Source of the DNA: Forficula auricularia
Lineage: Eukaryota; Arthropoda; Insecta; Dermaptera; Forficulidae
Assembly (NCBI GenBank): GCA_024734495.1
Contig: JALMQS010000070.1
Location: 19,889,533 to 19,953,532, forward strand
Length of the DNA stretch: 64,000 bases
Direction: 5' to 3'
Shown here: piece by piece, positions 44,000-54,109 of the stretch
How positions within the stretch are numbered: the first letter of the stretch is position 1
Layout: the number at the start of each line of letters is the position of its first letter
The notes under the pieces: model-generated
Seen by the model: the letters and a program-made list of their open reading frames with translations, nothing else
The model's database searches: none
Told to the model about the DNA's origin: nothing
Translations under genes and position numbers: made by a program

Positions 44000-44590
44000 G
44001 TCGGTTTTTTGGTACATTTTTGAACAAAAAATTTCTTTATTGAAACTCAATTTTAATCAAGTACATATTGACCATTATTATCTATGACCTTGTGCCATTT
44101 TTTGGATAACTTCATAATTCCATCGGTGTAGAATTTCTGTAGTTTATTTATTTTTTTTTTAATGCAATCGAATGCAAGAAGGGTGCACCAGTAAAGATGT
44201 AGCCCCTATGGATCTCGAAAGACCCTTGCATTACCGAAGAGAAGGGAAAGTTGTTTAGAGAGAGGATGTAGACGCAGGTGTCTATGCACCCTGGTTTTGA
44301 AGGTTTGAAGATCATAGGTGCTGGGAAAGATAGAGGCTGGGAGAGAGTTCCAGTTCCTTGAAGTCATAATCGTCGAAAAACTTTGCCAAGTGATTTTCGG
44401 GAGCGCTTCGGTGGGCCAATTTTTTACCATCAAGAGAGTTTTGCAGAGACTGAAACAAATGGTAGCCAGACGATGCAAGGCTATACGGTGGATGCATTAA
44501 AACTTCCCAACCAAGTTCCCTCAATTTGTTCCGAGTCATCAAAGATGTGTGTGGGCGCGAATTGTCATGATGGAACACAACTCCCTTTCT
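44000..44590 (-). pseudogene. Mariner (DD34D) transposase C-terminal half, with LINE inserted
   Basis: On the minus strand 44388-44578 reads FHHDNSRPHTSLMTRNKL, then LGWEVLMHPPYSLASSGYHL (normally PYSPDLAPSDYHLF). The second catalytic Asp is present and the third is lost (SSG for PSD). It runs to ENHLAKFF, is broken by 44145-44370, and resumes at 44055-44144 with KFYTDGIMKLSKKWHKVID, ending at a stop near 44053. The N-terminal half is absent and is replaced by a fragment of the GCATCAAGCAGAG family at 44605. Inactive. Confidence 0.8.
44145..44370 (-). pseudogene. LINE C-terminal end plus tail inserted in mariner
   Basis: The minus frame reads TSRNWNSLPASIFPSTYDLQ then TFKTRVHRHL, a LINE C-terminus (NWNSLP), and then an A-rich tail on the minus strand (poly-T at 44150-44160). 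It splits the mariner frame cleanly. Related 3' ends are at 51180-51445 and 56470-56617. Confidence 0.75.
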
Positions 44591-44604
44591 CTTATATAAT
44601 AATA

Positions 44605-44670
44605 ATATATATTTATGGGTGTATGTTTATTTGCATCAAGCAGAGGACAACCTCTTTGCTAGTCTTTAAG
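44605..44670 (+). repeat. GCATCAAGCAGAGGACAACC family fragment
   Basis: TATGTTTATTTGCATCAAGC and AGAGGACAACCTCTTTG match 24200-24240 and 34525-34565. Confidence 0.6.
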
Positions 44671-45814
44671 ATTTAATTTCCATCAGAAAAGTCAATATCA
44701 GTGAAATGTCTAAAATCATTAGTTTACGAGTTAAAAGATATTCCAATATTGTAGAGTGAATAGACTTGAATTATTAAGAAATAATTTGTTTCTAATGGAC
44801 ACATCCTCTCGATTAATAGACCAAAAGAATTATAATTGAGAAAGAAATTAATCTTATTTTATTGATTTTATCTATCTGGAGGTTGATTGTACTTTTTTAA
44901 TATAAAAAAATATCATTTTGATTAAAAATTTTTTAGTTTAAATGAAATTTTATGAAAAGATTCAATTTCTTCTTTCCGGGAGCGAATCAACTAGATATGA
45001 CAAAATTTTTTTTTTCTTATTAGATATTTATTCAAATTCATTGAATTTTCATATCTCTGTGTTATTTTGATTTAGCTTTTATTTCAAATAATTATTATTA
45101 GGAAATTTGAATTTTAAAGGGTAGTTTATTTGAATCCAATTTGAAAAAAACGCTAATAACTGCGTGGAATTTTTTTTTAAATATGCAATTAATAGCTATT
45201 ATAAAACAATTAATTATTAATAATTTAATTCAATTTTGAACGAAATAGATTAAGTACTTTTTGAGAAAATCGTCAAAAACCTCGAAAATTGTTTATGAAA
45301 GGCCGTTTTAGAAACATTTTAAAATTCAACTCCATATCATAAGTCAATGTTTCGTTTTATATGACTTTTTAAACTTTTTTTTTAAAGGCATCTCGTGCTT
45401 TCAAAAAACATCGTTTTTTAGACAGTTCAGATGGTTTTTGACCATTTTCTCAAAAAGTACTGAATCAATTATTAATAATTAATTGATTTATAATATCTAT
45501 TAATTTCATATTTAAAAAAAAAATTCAACTAAGTTATTAGCGTTTTTTCAAATTGGACTTCAAATAAACTACCCTTTAAAATCCAAATTTCCTAATTTTA
45601 CTTAGAGAAAGTGGTGTAGGTTTTTGGTGAAACATGATATTAATTAATAAAGTAAAGGGTGTGTAGTTTCAAAGTGAATGAAATAAAACTCAACGAGGTT
45701 TATACAAACTCAATATATTTCGGATTATTAGTTTATCAGGAGTTTACAGGTTAAAACTAATAATATTTGAACATGTGATCACAAAATATTATTAGTTTTA
45801 AAAAAGATAAGAGT

Positions 45815-46575
45815 AAATAAATATTATATTTAATTTATAATTTGAAAGTTTATATTGGGAAAATAAGGACAAGTTTTTTATGTGTGACTTTTTTATTTAT
45901 CCACCCTATATTTAATAGTGAAAACAAAGTTTTAAGTATCTTTTTGGGTGTCTTTTTTTGAAAAAAGATGGAAATTATTTCAAAATCAAACCAGTATATA
46001 ATATTATTAAATGAATTTAACTTTAAAGGACATCATAGATATTAGAGAAATATTTTTACATTGCATATCATAGAGGTTCGTCCCCTTAGGAATCGAACCC
46101 AAGCGCTAACTAAGCTTGCCGGGCCAGTAGCCACTGAAAACTTTTTTCAGTTTAGCAGGAATTTTCACTATTCCCTTTGAGTTGAAGGGAGTGAAAAATC
46201 TAGCTATAATACTTATATATGTTGCATGTCAGAGAGAGATTTGTCTTAAGGGTTGGCTACTGGCCCGGCAAGCTTAGTTAGCGCTTGGGTTCGATTCCTA
46301 AGGGGACGAACCTCTCTGATATGCAATGTAAAAATATTTCTCTAATATCTATGATGTCCTTTAAAGTTAAATTCATTTAATAATTATATTTAATATTGAT
46401 TTACTATGAGTTAATTCTAGTCACTTATTTCACATTAAAATTTTTTTAATGTGAAATAAGTGACCTAGAATCCTTAACTCATAGTAAATCACTATTAAAT
46501 ATAATATTTATTTACTCTTATCTTTATTAAAGATGTTTCACCTTGCACCAACACCATAATCTCTACTAATTACTA
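45815..46575. mobile_element. GGTGAAACAT foldback inside F6
   Basis: AGAGTAAATAAATATTATAT on the left; the right arm runs ATTTACTCTTATCTTTATTA and ends with the leader complement AAGATGTTTCACCTTGCACC. It is itself opened by the tRNA-like foldback. Confidence 0.65.
45995..46390. repeat. tRNA-like foldback, second family
   Basis: Arms of about 125 bp with TTTAACTTTAAAGGACATCA, TTTTTACATTGCATATCA and CCCGGCAAGCTTAGTTAGCG. Each arm carries a perfect Pol III B-box GGTTCGATTCC within a T-arm-like hairpin (TTGGGTTCGATTCCTAAGG). An A-box is not clear. The outer part matches the CTGATATGCAATGTAAAAAT tail at 15162 and 21432. Confidence 0.65.
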
Positions 46576-47430
46576 TTAGTTTTAACCTGTAAACTCCTGA
46601 TGATGGACTAATAATCCGAAATATATTGAGTTTGTATAAAACCTCTTTGAATTTTATTTCATTCACTGTGAAACTACACACCCTTTACTTTATTAATTTC
46701 AAATTTCCTAATAATAATTAGTGAATATAAAAGATAAATGAAAATAACTAACATATATGAAATTTCAATAGATTTAATTATATATTCAATGAGAAAAATA
46801 AATAAAACTTTTTGGCATTTCTAGTTGATTTGCTCGCGGAGAGAAGAAATTGAATGTTTTCAAAAAATTTCATTTTTACTACTAAATTCTTAATCAAAAT
46901 GCTATTTTCTTATATAATAGACATAGTGTGAACCTTCAAATAGATGAAATCGATAAAATAAGATCGTTTTCTTTCTCATTTATAATTCTTTAGGTCTTTT
47001 ATCAAGAAACTGGGTCGCAAGTCACCCGGCATCAGCGAGTCATTTTTACGGTTTTCTAGCTTTTACCATTTTCTTAAAAACTAAACAATCAATTTCGTTC
47101 AAAATTGAATATAATTATTAATAATCGATTGTTTTATAATATTTATTAATTTCATATTTTTAAAAATTATTTCAAAGTATTAATTAGTGTTTTTTTCAAA
47201 TTAGAATTCAAATAAGCTTTCCTTCAAAATGAAAATTTCCTAATAATAATTATTTATAAAAGATAAAAGAAAATATTTTATTTATATGAAATTTTAAAAT
47301 GTTTGTTTCATTAATTGATGAGAAAAAAATAAAACATTTTAGTATTTCTACTTGATTCGCTCTCGGAGAGAAGAAATTGAATCATTTCATAAAATTTCAT
47401 TTAATTTAATACATTTGAATGTACGATTAT

Positions 47431-48365
47431 ATCAACAAGAGTAATGAGCCTGGCGTCTACGAGAAGAGTCAGAGAGCAGTGCAAAGTAGTTAAATAATTA
47501 TTTTATTACCGTAAATAATTAAAAGCGTTAAGACAAGTTCATTTCAAATGAATTTAAAATCGTTAATTTATGTTTATGATACATGAAACGATTTTGAATC
47601 TTTTATTTGAATATATTCAGGGGAACATTTTCAATGGTGCAACATCGTATTCTTGCTCAGTCGGCGAAAGATCGACAACTGTGTTTAAAAGCTGACTTTT
47701 TATATTTTAAATTTTAAAAAAATGTATTAAATTTTTCAAAATTTTCTTTACTTTATTTAAATATATTTCACCAAGAACCCACACCATTCTCCCTTATCAA
47801 AAAAGTTCACTTATTAATATAGGTATTTCTTTAATAACAAATTACATATTTTTATCTTGGGCCACTAAATATTTGAAATCTAACCGCTTCTTCTTTAGTT
47901 TCTAAAAATTCCATTGAACCAGGAGAACCAATTCACGAGAGACTCTCGCAGAGTCAACTTGTAATATAATTACAATTTAAAACTGTTCATATACAATACG
48001 AAACTTATTTTGCTATCAGGTGTGAATAAAATGTTATTAAATACAATACTTTTTTATTTAAAGATAAGCATATTTTTATTTGTTTATAGGTCAATCGTCT
48101 ATTTTGTTCTTATTTTTCTCCTATGGGTCTGTCTGTAGTCATATGTGTAGTTAGGGGGGGGCAACGGGGGCAGTGCGCTCTCAACTAACTTTTTAAGAAG
48201 AATTCACAAATTTCGAAGGTAACGAAATAACTTAATGTGAAATATATTATATAAGTGATGCTTCGTAATAATTGAATTTCGATTTTTCTAGGGAGGGGGG
48301 GGGCAATGAGTTTTGTAGGACGGTATCTCCCCCTTGCTCTCCTCCTAAATACGGCCATGTTTATC
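47431..48365. other. AT-rich; reversed leader at 47735; poly-G
   Basis: 47735-47805 is the reversed form of the 32398 segment (TTTCACCAAGAACCCACACC). G-runs at 48155-48163 and 48291-48302 precede CAACGGGGG or CAATGAG and resemble the hAT-like poly-G ends elsewhere. No gene. Confidence 0.4.
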
Positions 48366-48369
48366 TATA

Positions 48370-48480
48370 TGTATATGTTGAAGGAGACTGGAATTTCCAG
48401 CAGAAGACACTCTTTTATTGTCTCCTTCAATATATAAAAATTCTGCTACCCTCGGTACAAAAACTTTCAATTTAATATAT
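48370..48480. repeat. Solo F2 arm with leader reversed
   Basis: TTGAAGGAGACTGGAATTTC, CACTCTTTTATTGTCTCCTT and then AAATTCTGCTACCCTCGGTA. This is one arm of the F2 foldback without its palindrome. Confidence 0.65.
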
Positions 48481-48483
48481 GTA

Positions 48484-49780
48484 TAGGGTCCGCCGAAATA
48501 ACTTTTTTTTTAAATGCTATAAAAAAAACTACTGAATATTTTCTCAAATTTCTTTTTTTATTTGAAAGTACAATCCTTCCGGTTAATAATGGAAAATAAT
48601 TTCATTCAAATAGGTGCCTCGGCTGGCCACGCAGTAGCCTACACGATCGGTCCAATTTTTAAGCACATTATCGATTGTGTGCAGCTGTATTTCACCAATG
48701 GCTTCACGAATATTGTCCTTTAAAGCGTCAATTGTCTCTGGCTTGTCGGCGTAACACTTATCTTTGACGGCACCCCACAAATAATAGTCCAACGGTGTCA
48801 AATCGCAGCTCCGAGGTGGCCAAACGACATCAGCTCTGCGGCTGATAATGCGATCTTCAAAAACAGGGGGCAAAACATCGAGTGTAGCTTCGGCTGTGTG
48901 GCACGTAGCGCCGTCCTGTTGAAACCAAATGTTGCCAATATCCTCCTCTTCAATTTTGTGAACAAAAATTCGTTCAACATGGCCCGATAACGATCGCCAT
49001 TGACTGTAACGGCCATTCCTTGTTCATTTTCGAAGAAAAATGGCCTAATTATGCCTCTGGACCAAAATCCGCGCCAAACAGTGACTCGTTTTGGGTGCGT
49101 CGGCTTTTCAATGTATGCGTGCGGGTTTTCTGTGCCCCAAATGCGACAATTTTGTTTGTTTACATACCCACCAAGATCAAAATGAGCTTCATCTGAAAAG
49201 ATGATTTTTTTGGCAAAATCGGCATCTTCTGTAATTCGATCGCAGGCCCAATTAGCGAAGCGAAAACGCATTGGATGGTCAGTTGGCTTCAACTCCTGAA
49301 CCAATTGGACTTTGTATGGCGTCATACCAAGGTCTTTATGCAAAATTCGTCTCAATGATGTCTCCGAAATGTTCAATTGTTGAGAACGACGGTGAATTGA
49401 TGTTGATGGCGCTTCACGCACACTTTCTGCCACAGCAGCAATATTCTCGAGTGGACGCACTGTTTTTGGCTTTTCACGATTTGGTTTATCGATGAGGATG
49501 CCAGTTTCTTTCACTTTTTTCACAAGATAACGAACATACGGAGCTGACGGTGCTTCTCTTCTTCCAAAATCCGTACGCAATTTTCGCACACATTCTGCAA
49601 CATTACCATGATTTTCAAAGTAATGTCGCAATATTTCCCAGCGTTGTTCAAGCGTATACACAACCATATTCGTTCAGCGGAAGGATAAAACTAATTATCT
49701 GTCAAATCAAACATGAGCTAAGTGTTACCATTCACGAAATAAGCGCTAGTTGAAAAAAAACGTTAGATGGCGTACCCCAT
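48484..49780 (-). mobile_element. Complete DD41D mariner-family element
   Basis: Imperfect terminal inverted repeats: left GGGTCCGCCGAAATAAC then poly-T; right, reversed, GGGGTACGCCATCTAACG then poly-T. TA-rich target (TATA) on both sides. It encloses a nearly full transposase on the minus strand. Its size (~1.3 kb) is normal for the superfamily. Confidence 0.8.
48583..49667 (-). pseudogene. DD41D mariner transposase, one frameshift
   Basis: Starts MVVYTLEQRWEILRHYFENH and ends in LNEIIFHY. N-terminal helix-turn-helix DNA-binding region (about 1-120), then the catalytic core. First Asp is in IIFSDEAHFDLGG, second in WFQQDGATCH, third in SCDLTPLDYYLWG. I count 41 residues between the second and third, hence DD41D (rosa-like group). 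The QQDGATCH part is reached only after correcting a single missing base near 48954-48957 in an A/T run. Otherwise the ~345-residue protein is uninterrupted. It would cut and paste its element at TA. The single lesion implies recent activity, or an assembly error at a homopolymer. Confidence 0.85.
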
Positions 49781-50485
49781 ATATGTTATTTGCATCAACA
49801 GAGAACAACTCAATAAATTCTCTGTATCCAGTGGCTTTTGCATAATTATTTTTTCAAAAACAACTGCATTAAAAAAATTGAGAATTCCTCACGAAACATT
49901 TGAACGTTTTTGATTGTAATTTAAGGAATCTTATCTTATATTATTAAATGAGCAATTTTTGTATATATATAGAAACGGCTTCTCGAAAACGGCTCTAACG
50001 ATTTCGCTAAAAATTCGTGTACTTATCAAGTCTCATAAGTTATTAGTTGTGTCAAATTTTTAATCCGATTGAATTATAGGATGGGGTTGTAAATTAGGAG
50101 TGTCGTAAAATAAATAGTTTAATCATTCATATTATATCGTCTTCGGTAAGTCGCAGAGCCTTGAAATTTGAAACTTAAGCTATTTAGAGGCAAAAAGTTA
50201 CCGAGCATCGCTCGGTGCTCCAGGCACTGTATTGTTATTTAAGCAAGGGTATGTAAAAGTCATGTTAATAAAATGCAGTTAGTCAAGCTAATCAATGAGT
50301 AATTATCATTTCTGAAATGACTCATAATTAAATGATCGTCAAGGGGGAGAGCGAGTCCACGGAGAGGGTCTTTTTGACTTTCAGATCATTTTTCATTTAA
50401 TAAGTTATCTCTAGTCACCGAGTTATCTATCATGGATGCCGAAAAACCGAAGCATCGTAAATCATTGGAAACTTTTTGCAAACAC

Positions 50486-50487
<2 letters not shown>
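49781..50487. other. AT-rich; repeat fragment at 49785
   Basis: TATGTTATTTGCATCAACAG and AGAACAACTC continue the GCATCAAGCAGAG family, interrupted by the DD41D mariner. GTTACCGAGCATCGCTCGGT at 50196 repeats 32323. Nothing else is recognised. Confidence 0.4.

Positions 50488-50517
<30 letters not shown>
50488..50517 (+). repeat. Poly-A run of about 30
   Basis: A pure A tract. It could be a retroposon tail but no element end was recognised upstream. Confidence 0.8.
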
Positions 50518-50518
<1 letters not shown>

Positions 50519-51125
50519 GACGCCCGCGTTAAACAGATCGATGACGCATTTATCTTAACATTAATTACTTTTCGTAGTTGGAAAACGTGTCGCCTTCTTT
50601 CACGCCTTTCGACATGTCGCCGATCATAAAATTCAAGTTGGCTTCTTTCCCAGGGAGCCTCATCGCTCTCTCTCTCAGATAGAGTTTTGTATTTTATCTC
50701 CATTCAAGATGGTGAATTGCTGAAAGTCCCCGCCATATGTTCCACCGAGTGAAGTCTATACCCTTCATCATATTATTTTCAAACACGAATAAAAAGCCCG
50801 TTTTGGGCCACCTGTTGGGGGTGGATGGGCTTGTTCAGTCGCACCCTCTCGCCAGTGATCGAGCATAAATCAAATTGGAACAAGTGCGAAAAATCTGAAT
50901 TCAATTCAGAGGGGCTCAGAGAACCCTTCGATTATTTTAAATACATTTTCCACAGGGAATAAGATGTCCGATTCTTTTCTAATCCAAGGGATTACAGCCC
51001 TCAAACACCAGTATATATCGCTACTTCAAACAAATCAAACAAAATAAATTTAAAAATACAATTTCGAGCAAATATTTACAGTACAGCCATCTACTGTTCT
51101 TTAACTGACATCCCTAATAAAATTA
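50518..51125. other. Unassigned, GC-moderate
   Basis: Sequence at 50640-50960 is more complex than the average here. It has no repeat partner in the window and no domain in any frame. It may be single-copy intergenic DNA. Confidence 0.3.
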
Positions 51126-51129
51126 AAAT

Positions 51130-51445
51130 GGTATTTTGCCAAGAGTAGCAGAACTTTAAGGAAGATATTTTCTTCTACTGATTATCCACAACAGCTCAGA
51201 TTCAGAAGAAGAACCAGCGCTTTCGACATCTTTTTTATCCCTATGACCCTCAGAGACTGGAACTCCGCTTCCAGCTACAGTCTTCCCCGGGACTTGTAAC
51301 CTTCAACTGTTTAAGACTCGCACCCAGAGATATCTTCGAGTCCTATCCAGCCCATAAAATCACCTCTTCTTTTCACGATGGAGGAGCCAACCCAGGCCTT
51401 TAGGGGATACACCTTTTTGGCGCAACTCCTTCTCTCATCAATTTC
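51130..51445 (+). pseudogene. LINE C-terminal end fragment
   Basis: Opens with the leader TTTTGCCAAGAGTAGCAGAA. From about 51210 the plus strand, with stops, reads TLRDWNSASSYSLPRDL, a decayed LINE C-terminus (DWNSLP). It then has a 3' region GCCTTTAGGGGATACACC and CTCCTTCTCTCATCAATTTC shared with 56540-56610. Dead. Confidence 0.65.
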
Positions 51446-51618
51446 ATAAAAATAGACAATCCACGTGATTTGACTTAGGAAACTTTTATTCCGCTACCTT
51501 CTGTAAAATCATCTTTTATATTAGCTGAGTGCTTTAAATTTTAAGACTGATTTTTGAAATAAAGCGACCTTGTGCGATTGGAACTCGCATACCGAGGGTT
51601 CCGTACCTAATTACAATA
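51446..51618. other. Short unassigned stretch with dispersed end
   Basis: TGCGATTGGAACTCGCATAC and CGAGGGTTCCGTACC at 51573-51607 resemble the start of the element at 62015. Confidence 0.4.
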
Positions 51619-52037
51619 CCTACATACAGTGGCGCAACCACGGAGGGGGGGGGGGGCTAAGGAGGCTTAAGCCCCTCCCCCAGGAGAAGGAAAAAAAATG
51701 AACGTAAAAGTAAATACTAACAAATGAAAATGAAAAAAATATTTGGTAAATTTTAATCAATATTTTGACTATATGGTAAATTAAGTTAAAAAATGATTTT
51801 ACTTCCATTAAATGTTGGAAAGTGAGACTGTTTGTTTCGTCAGATAGATTTTTTAGTTTAGAGTACCTAACTATGGTATTTGTTAGGAGCCTGGAGTCTT
51901 TAATAAATCGATTGATAATACTAAAATTAAAATCCATTAATAAAAGGGTTTCTCTAGATCCATTTAAAATATAATATTAAATAAAATTATTTAATTATGA
52001 AATTGTCAAAATATAATTTTTGGCATTTTACGAACAT

Positions 52038-52071
<34 letters not shown>

Positions 52072-52138
52072 GCGTGTGTCTGTGTGTGTCTATTAGTCCC
52101 TTCCAGGACAAAATCCTGGTTGCGCCACTACCTACATA
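51619..52138. mobile_element. hAT-type MITE with 8-bp TSD CCTACATA
   Basis: The body is 51627-52130 (504 bp). Left end CAGTGGCGCAACCACGG plus poly-G; right end CCTGGTTGCGCCACTA, the inverse with one change. Direct repeats CCTACATA at 51619-51626 and 52131-52138. Contains (TA)n at 52039-52070. No transposase. Confidence 0.85.
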
Positions 52139-52422
52139 AATATATAATAAGAATTAATGAATGAGGCGTCGGTTATGGAGTTTGTAAAACTTTTTACTTC
52201 GAAAAGAGCTTATAAACTCGAGATCAATTCTCGCTTCTTTCAAAACAATTTTCCATTATATCAAAAATTCAAGCTGATTCAATAAATAGAGGAAAGCAAC
52301 GGGAAACCATCCAGGTGAACAATGTCCCAACTGCGTACCAGTTGAGAGTAATATAAGTAAAATATCTGACGAACTGATGTCCAAGAATAGGTTCGCCACA
52401 CAAAATAGTCAACGCCATACAA

Positions 52423-53074
52423 TAGGGTGCTCCTTATTTTGGATATTTTCGAATATTTAGACAGGGGCTCATATGGTTCTAAATAAAGAATAAAAAAAAA
52501 TATCCCCCAAGTTTCAAGTCTCTATCTCAATTTTAACCTAGTCCTACACAGCGATTAAGTTTCCCATCTAAATAACATGGGGTTTTAGGCATTGAACTAT
52601 CAATTTTTTATTCCGGCCAAAATAATGGTTCAAAAAATTTGATAACTCTGTAGACTTTATTTTTATAATAGTAGCTATCCCTCAGAATTTTTACAGATTT
52701 TTAGCTATTAGAATTTTGGAGTCTATAACATACTAATACTAAGATATAGCAGTAATTTATCTATATGTAACTCCAAAATTATAATAGCTAAAAATCTCTA
52801 AAAATTCTGAAGAATAGCTACTATTATCAGGATAAAGTTTACAGAGTTTGAATTTTTTTGAAACATAACTTTGGCCGGAATAAAAAATTGATCGTTAAAT
52901 GCCAAAAACCACATATTTTTTAGATGGGAAACTTAATCGCTGTGTAGCAATAGGTTAAAATTGAGGTAGAGGTAGCCTTGAAACTTGGGGGATTTTTTTA
53001 AATTTATTTATTTAGAACCATATGAGCCCCTGCCGCATAAATATTCGAAAATATCCAAAATAAGGAGCACCCTA
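52423..53074. mobile_element. 648-bp palindromic MITE, TA-flanked
   Basis: GGGTGCTCCTTATTTTGGAT at the left and its complement at the right (52425 and 53072 are the ends). Both are flanked by TA. Complementarity continues to the centre with scattered mismatches. TA flanks fit a Tc1/mariner-type non-autonomous element. No reading frame. Confidence 0.8.
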
Positions 53075-53640
53075 CATAACGATTTATAAACATCTGAATT
53101 ATAATGTAAATAACTTTAAAAAATATGTTAATATTTTGACCTCACAGTGGATTTTTAATTGTAGAGGGAAACTTTTGTTCCTCAGTAAATAATATAGATA
53201 TAATGAGAGTATCTAATTGTGCTCTCTTTGTAATCTGAGTCTTCCAGAGGATGTCTACCACTTTGTGGCAATCGTAGGTAAGTATTTAAATGTATTTTTT
53301 CAGATTCTTTTGAGCTTCCTTTAAATCAATGAGATAGATTGCTTTTTAGTATCTTATTGAGTTGTGAATGAATTCTCGCACTCATACTTGTATATATTCA
53401 TTTAATATTAAAAAATTGAAATAGACAAATTGATTTAACAGGAATTAAAATATTTCAACCAGTGAGTTTCCGGAGAGGCCATTTCAATACATAAATTATT
53501 CTATAAAAGTGAAAGTAAAAAGAAGACTTAATTAATACAAATTGGATTAATTATAACAGCCAGTATATTCACTTATTAATAAAGCTTAGTTCACAAAAAA
53601 AAAAAAAAACTTTCGCGTTCATTCTTTTTGGAAAGGAAGT
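53075..53640. other. AT-rich, nothing recognised
   Basis: No repeat ends; a single poly-A at 53599-53612. Confidence 0.3.
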
Positions 53641-53650
53641 CGTGCTTTTT

Positions 53651-53854
53651 TTATCGTAGTGGAAGAAACCCAGATGATGATTCTCTAAAAATTCTGAATG
53701 AATCTTTTTTGGATCGGAAATTATTTAAAATAGTTGTTTCCTGAGGGAGCAGGTAAAATCGTTGGTCGAGAGCATCCATCGCCTCGGGTGGGATCCTCAT
53801 CGGTTCATTCAGGGAAGCCCAAGGCGAAGACGAAGAAGCCCCTGCGGCAGGCAT
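53651..53854 (-). other. Open frame of unknown nature, possible host exon
   Basis: The minus strand reads MPAAGASSSSPWASLNEPMR, then IPPEAMDALDQRFYLLPQ and ends at a stop (67 codons). The first half is Ser/Ala/Pro-rich and GC-rich compared with surrounding DNA. Upstream, in frame, SEEAS follows a TAA, with an AG just after it that could act as a splice acceptor. No domain is recognised and no partner repeat exists in the window. It could equally be a chance frame in a GC-richer patch. Confidence 0.25.
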
Positions 53855-54109
53855 CGATGCTTCTTCAGATTCTTATACGATAAGTCGCTTTTGTTTTTAT
53901 ATTGATTGATTTATTAAGAATTTCTTTAAGAAAAAAAGACACTTTTGTTCATTTAAAAATCCTGTTGACAGATAAAATAATAAAAAAGAAAACATTAAAT
54001 AATTGTTTAAGAGAAAGTAGCTAGCAAGAAGAAGCTCCCTAAAAAACTTTCTTTTTTTATTCATTAGAAATAGCTTTTATTTTGAAAAGAATGAAATAAA
54101 AAAAAACAA

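Larger units (their letters stand above)
45584..46712. mobile_element. F6 foldback insertion with 13-bp TSD
   Basis: CAAATTTCCTAAT flanks the element at 45584-45596 and 46700-46712. Leader TTTTACTTAGAGAAAGTGG and TGTAGGTTTTTGGTGAAACA is at the left only. The plus hairpin is at 46597-46621. The length duplicated and the one-sided leader resemble the F1 insertion at 5104-5477. Confidence 0.75.
44795..47430. repeat. Nested palindrome, at least four layers
   Basis: The outer arms 44820-45000 and 46810-46995 are inverted (GAGCGAATCAACTAGATATG against TTTCTAGTTGATTTGCTCGC). Inside, 45105-45600 is its own palindrome. Into its end is inserted the F6 foldback (45597-46699), which contains a GGTGAAACAT foldback, which contains a tRNA-like foldback (45995-46390). 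A direct partial copy of the outer arm follows at 47055-47430. No coding content. Confidence 0.75.

Noticed and set aside
49000..49753. Plus-strand frames opposite the DD41D transposase
   Set aside because: Shadows of the minus-strand transposase, which has clear catalytic motifs.
50432..50629. Lysine-rich frame through poly-A
   Set aside because: The poly-Lys tract is a translated A-run, and the minus frame is poly-Phe.
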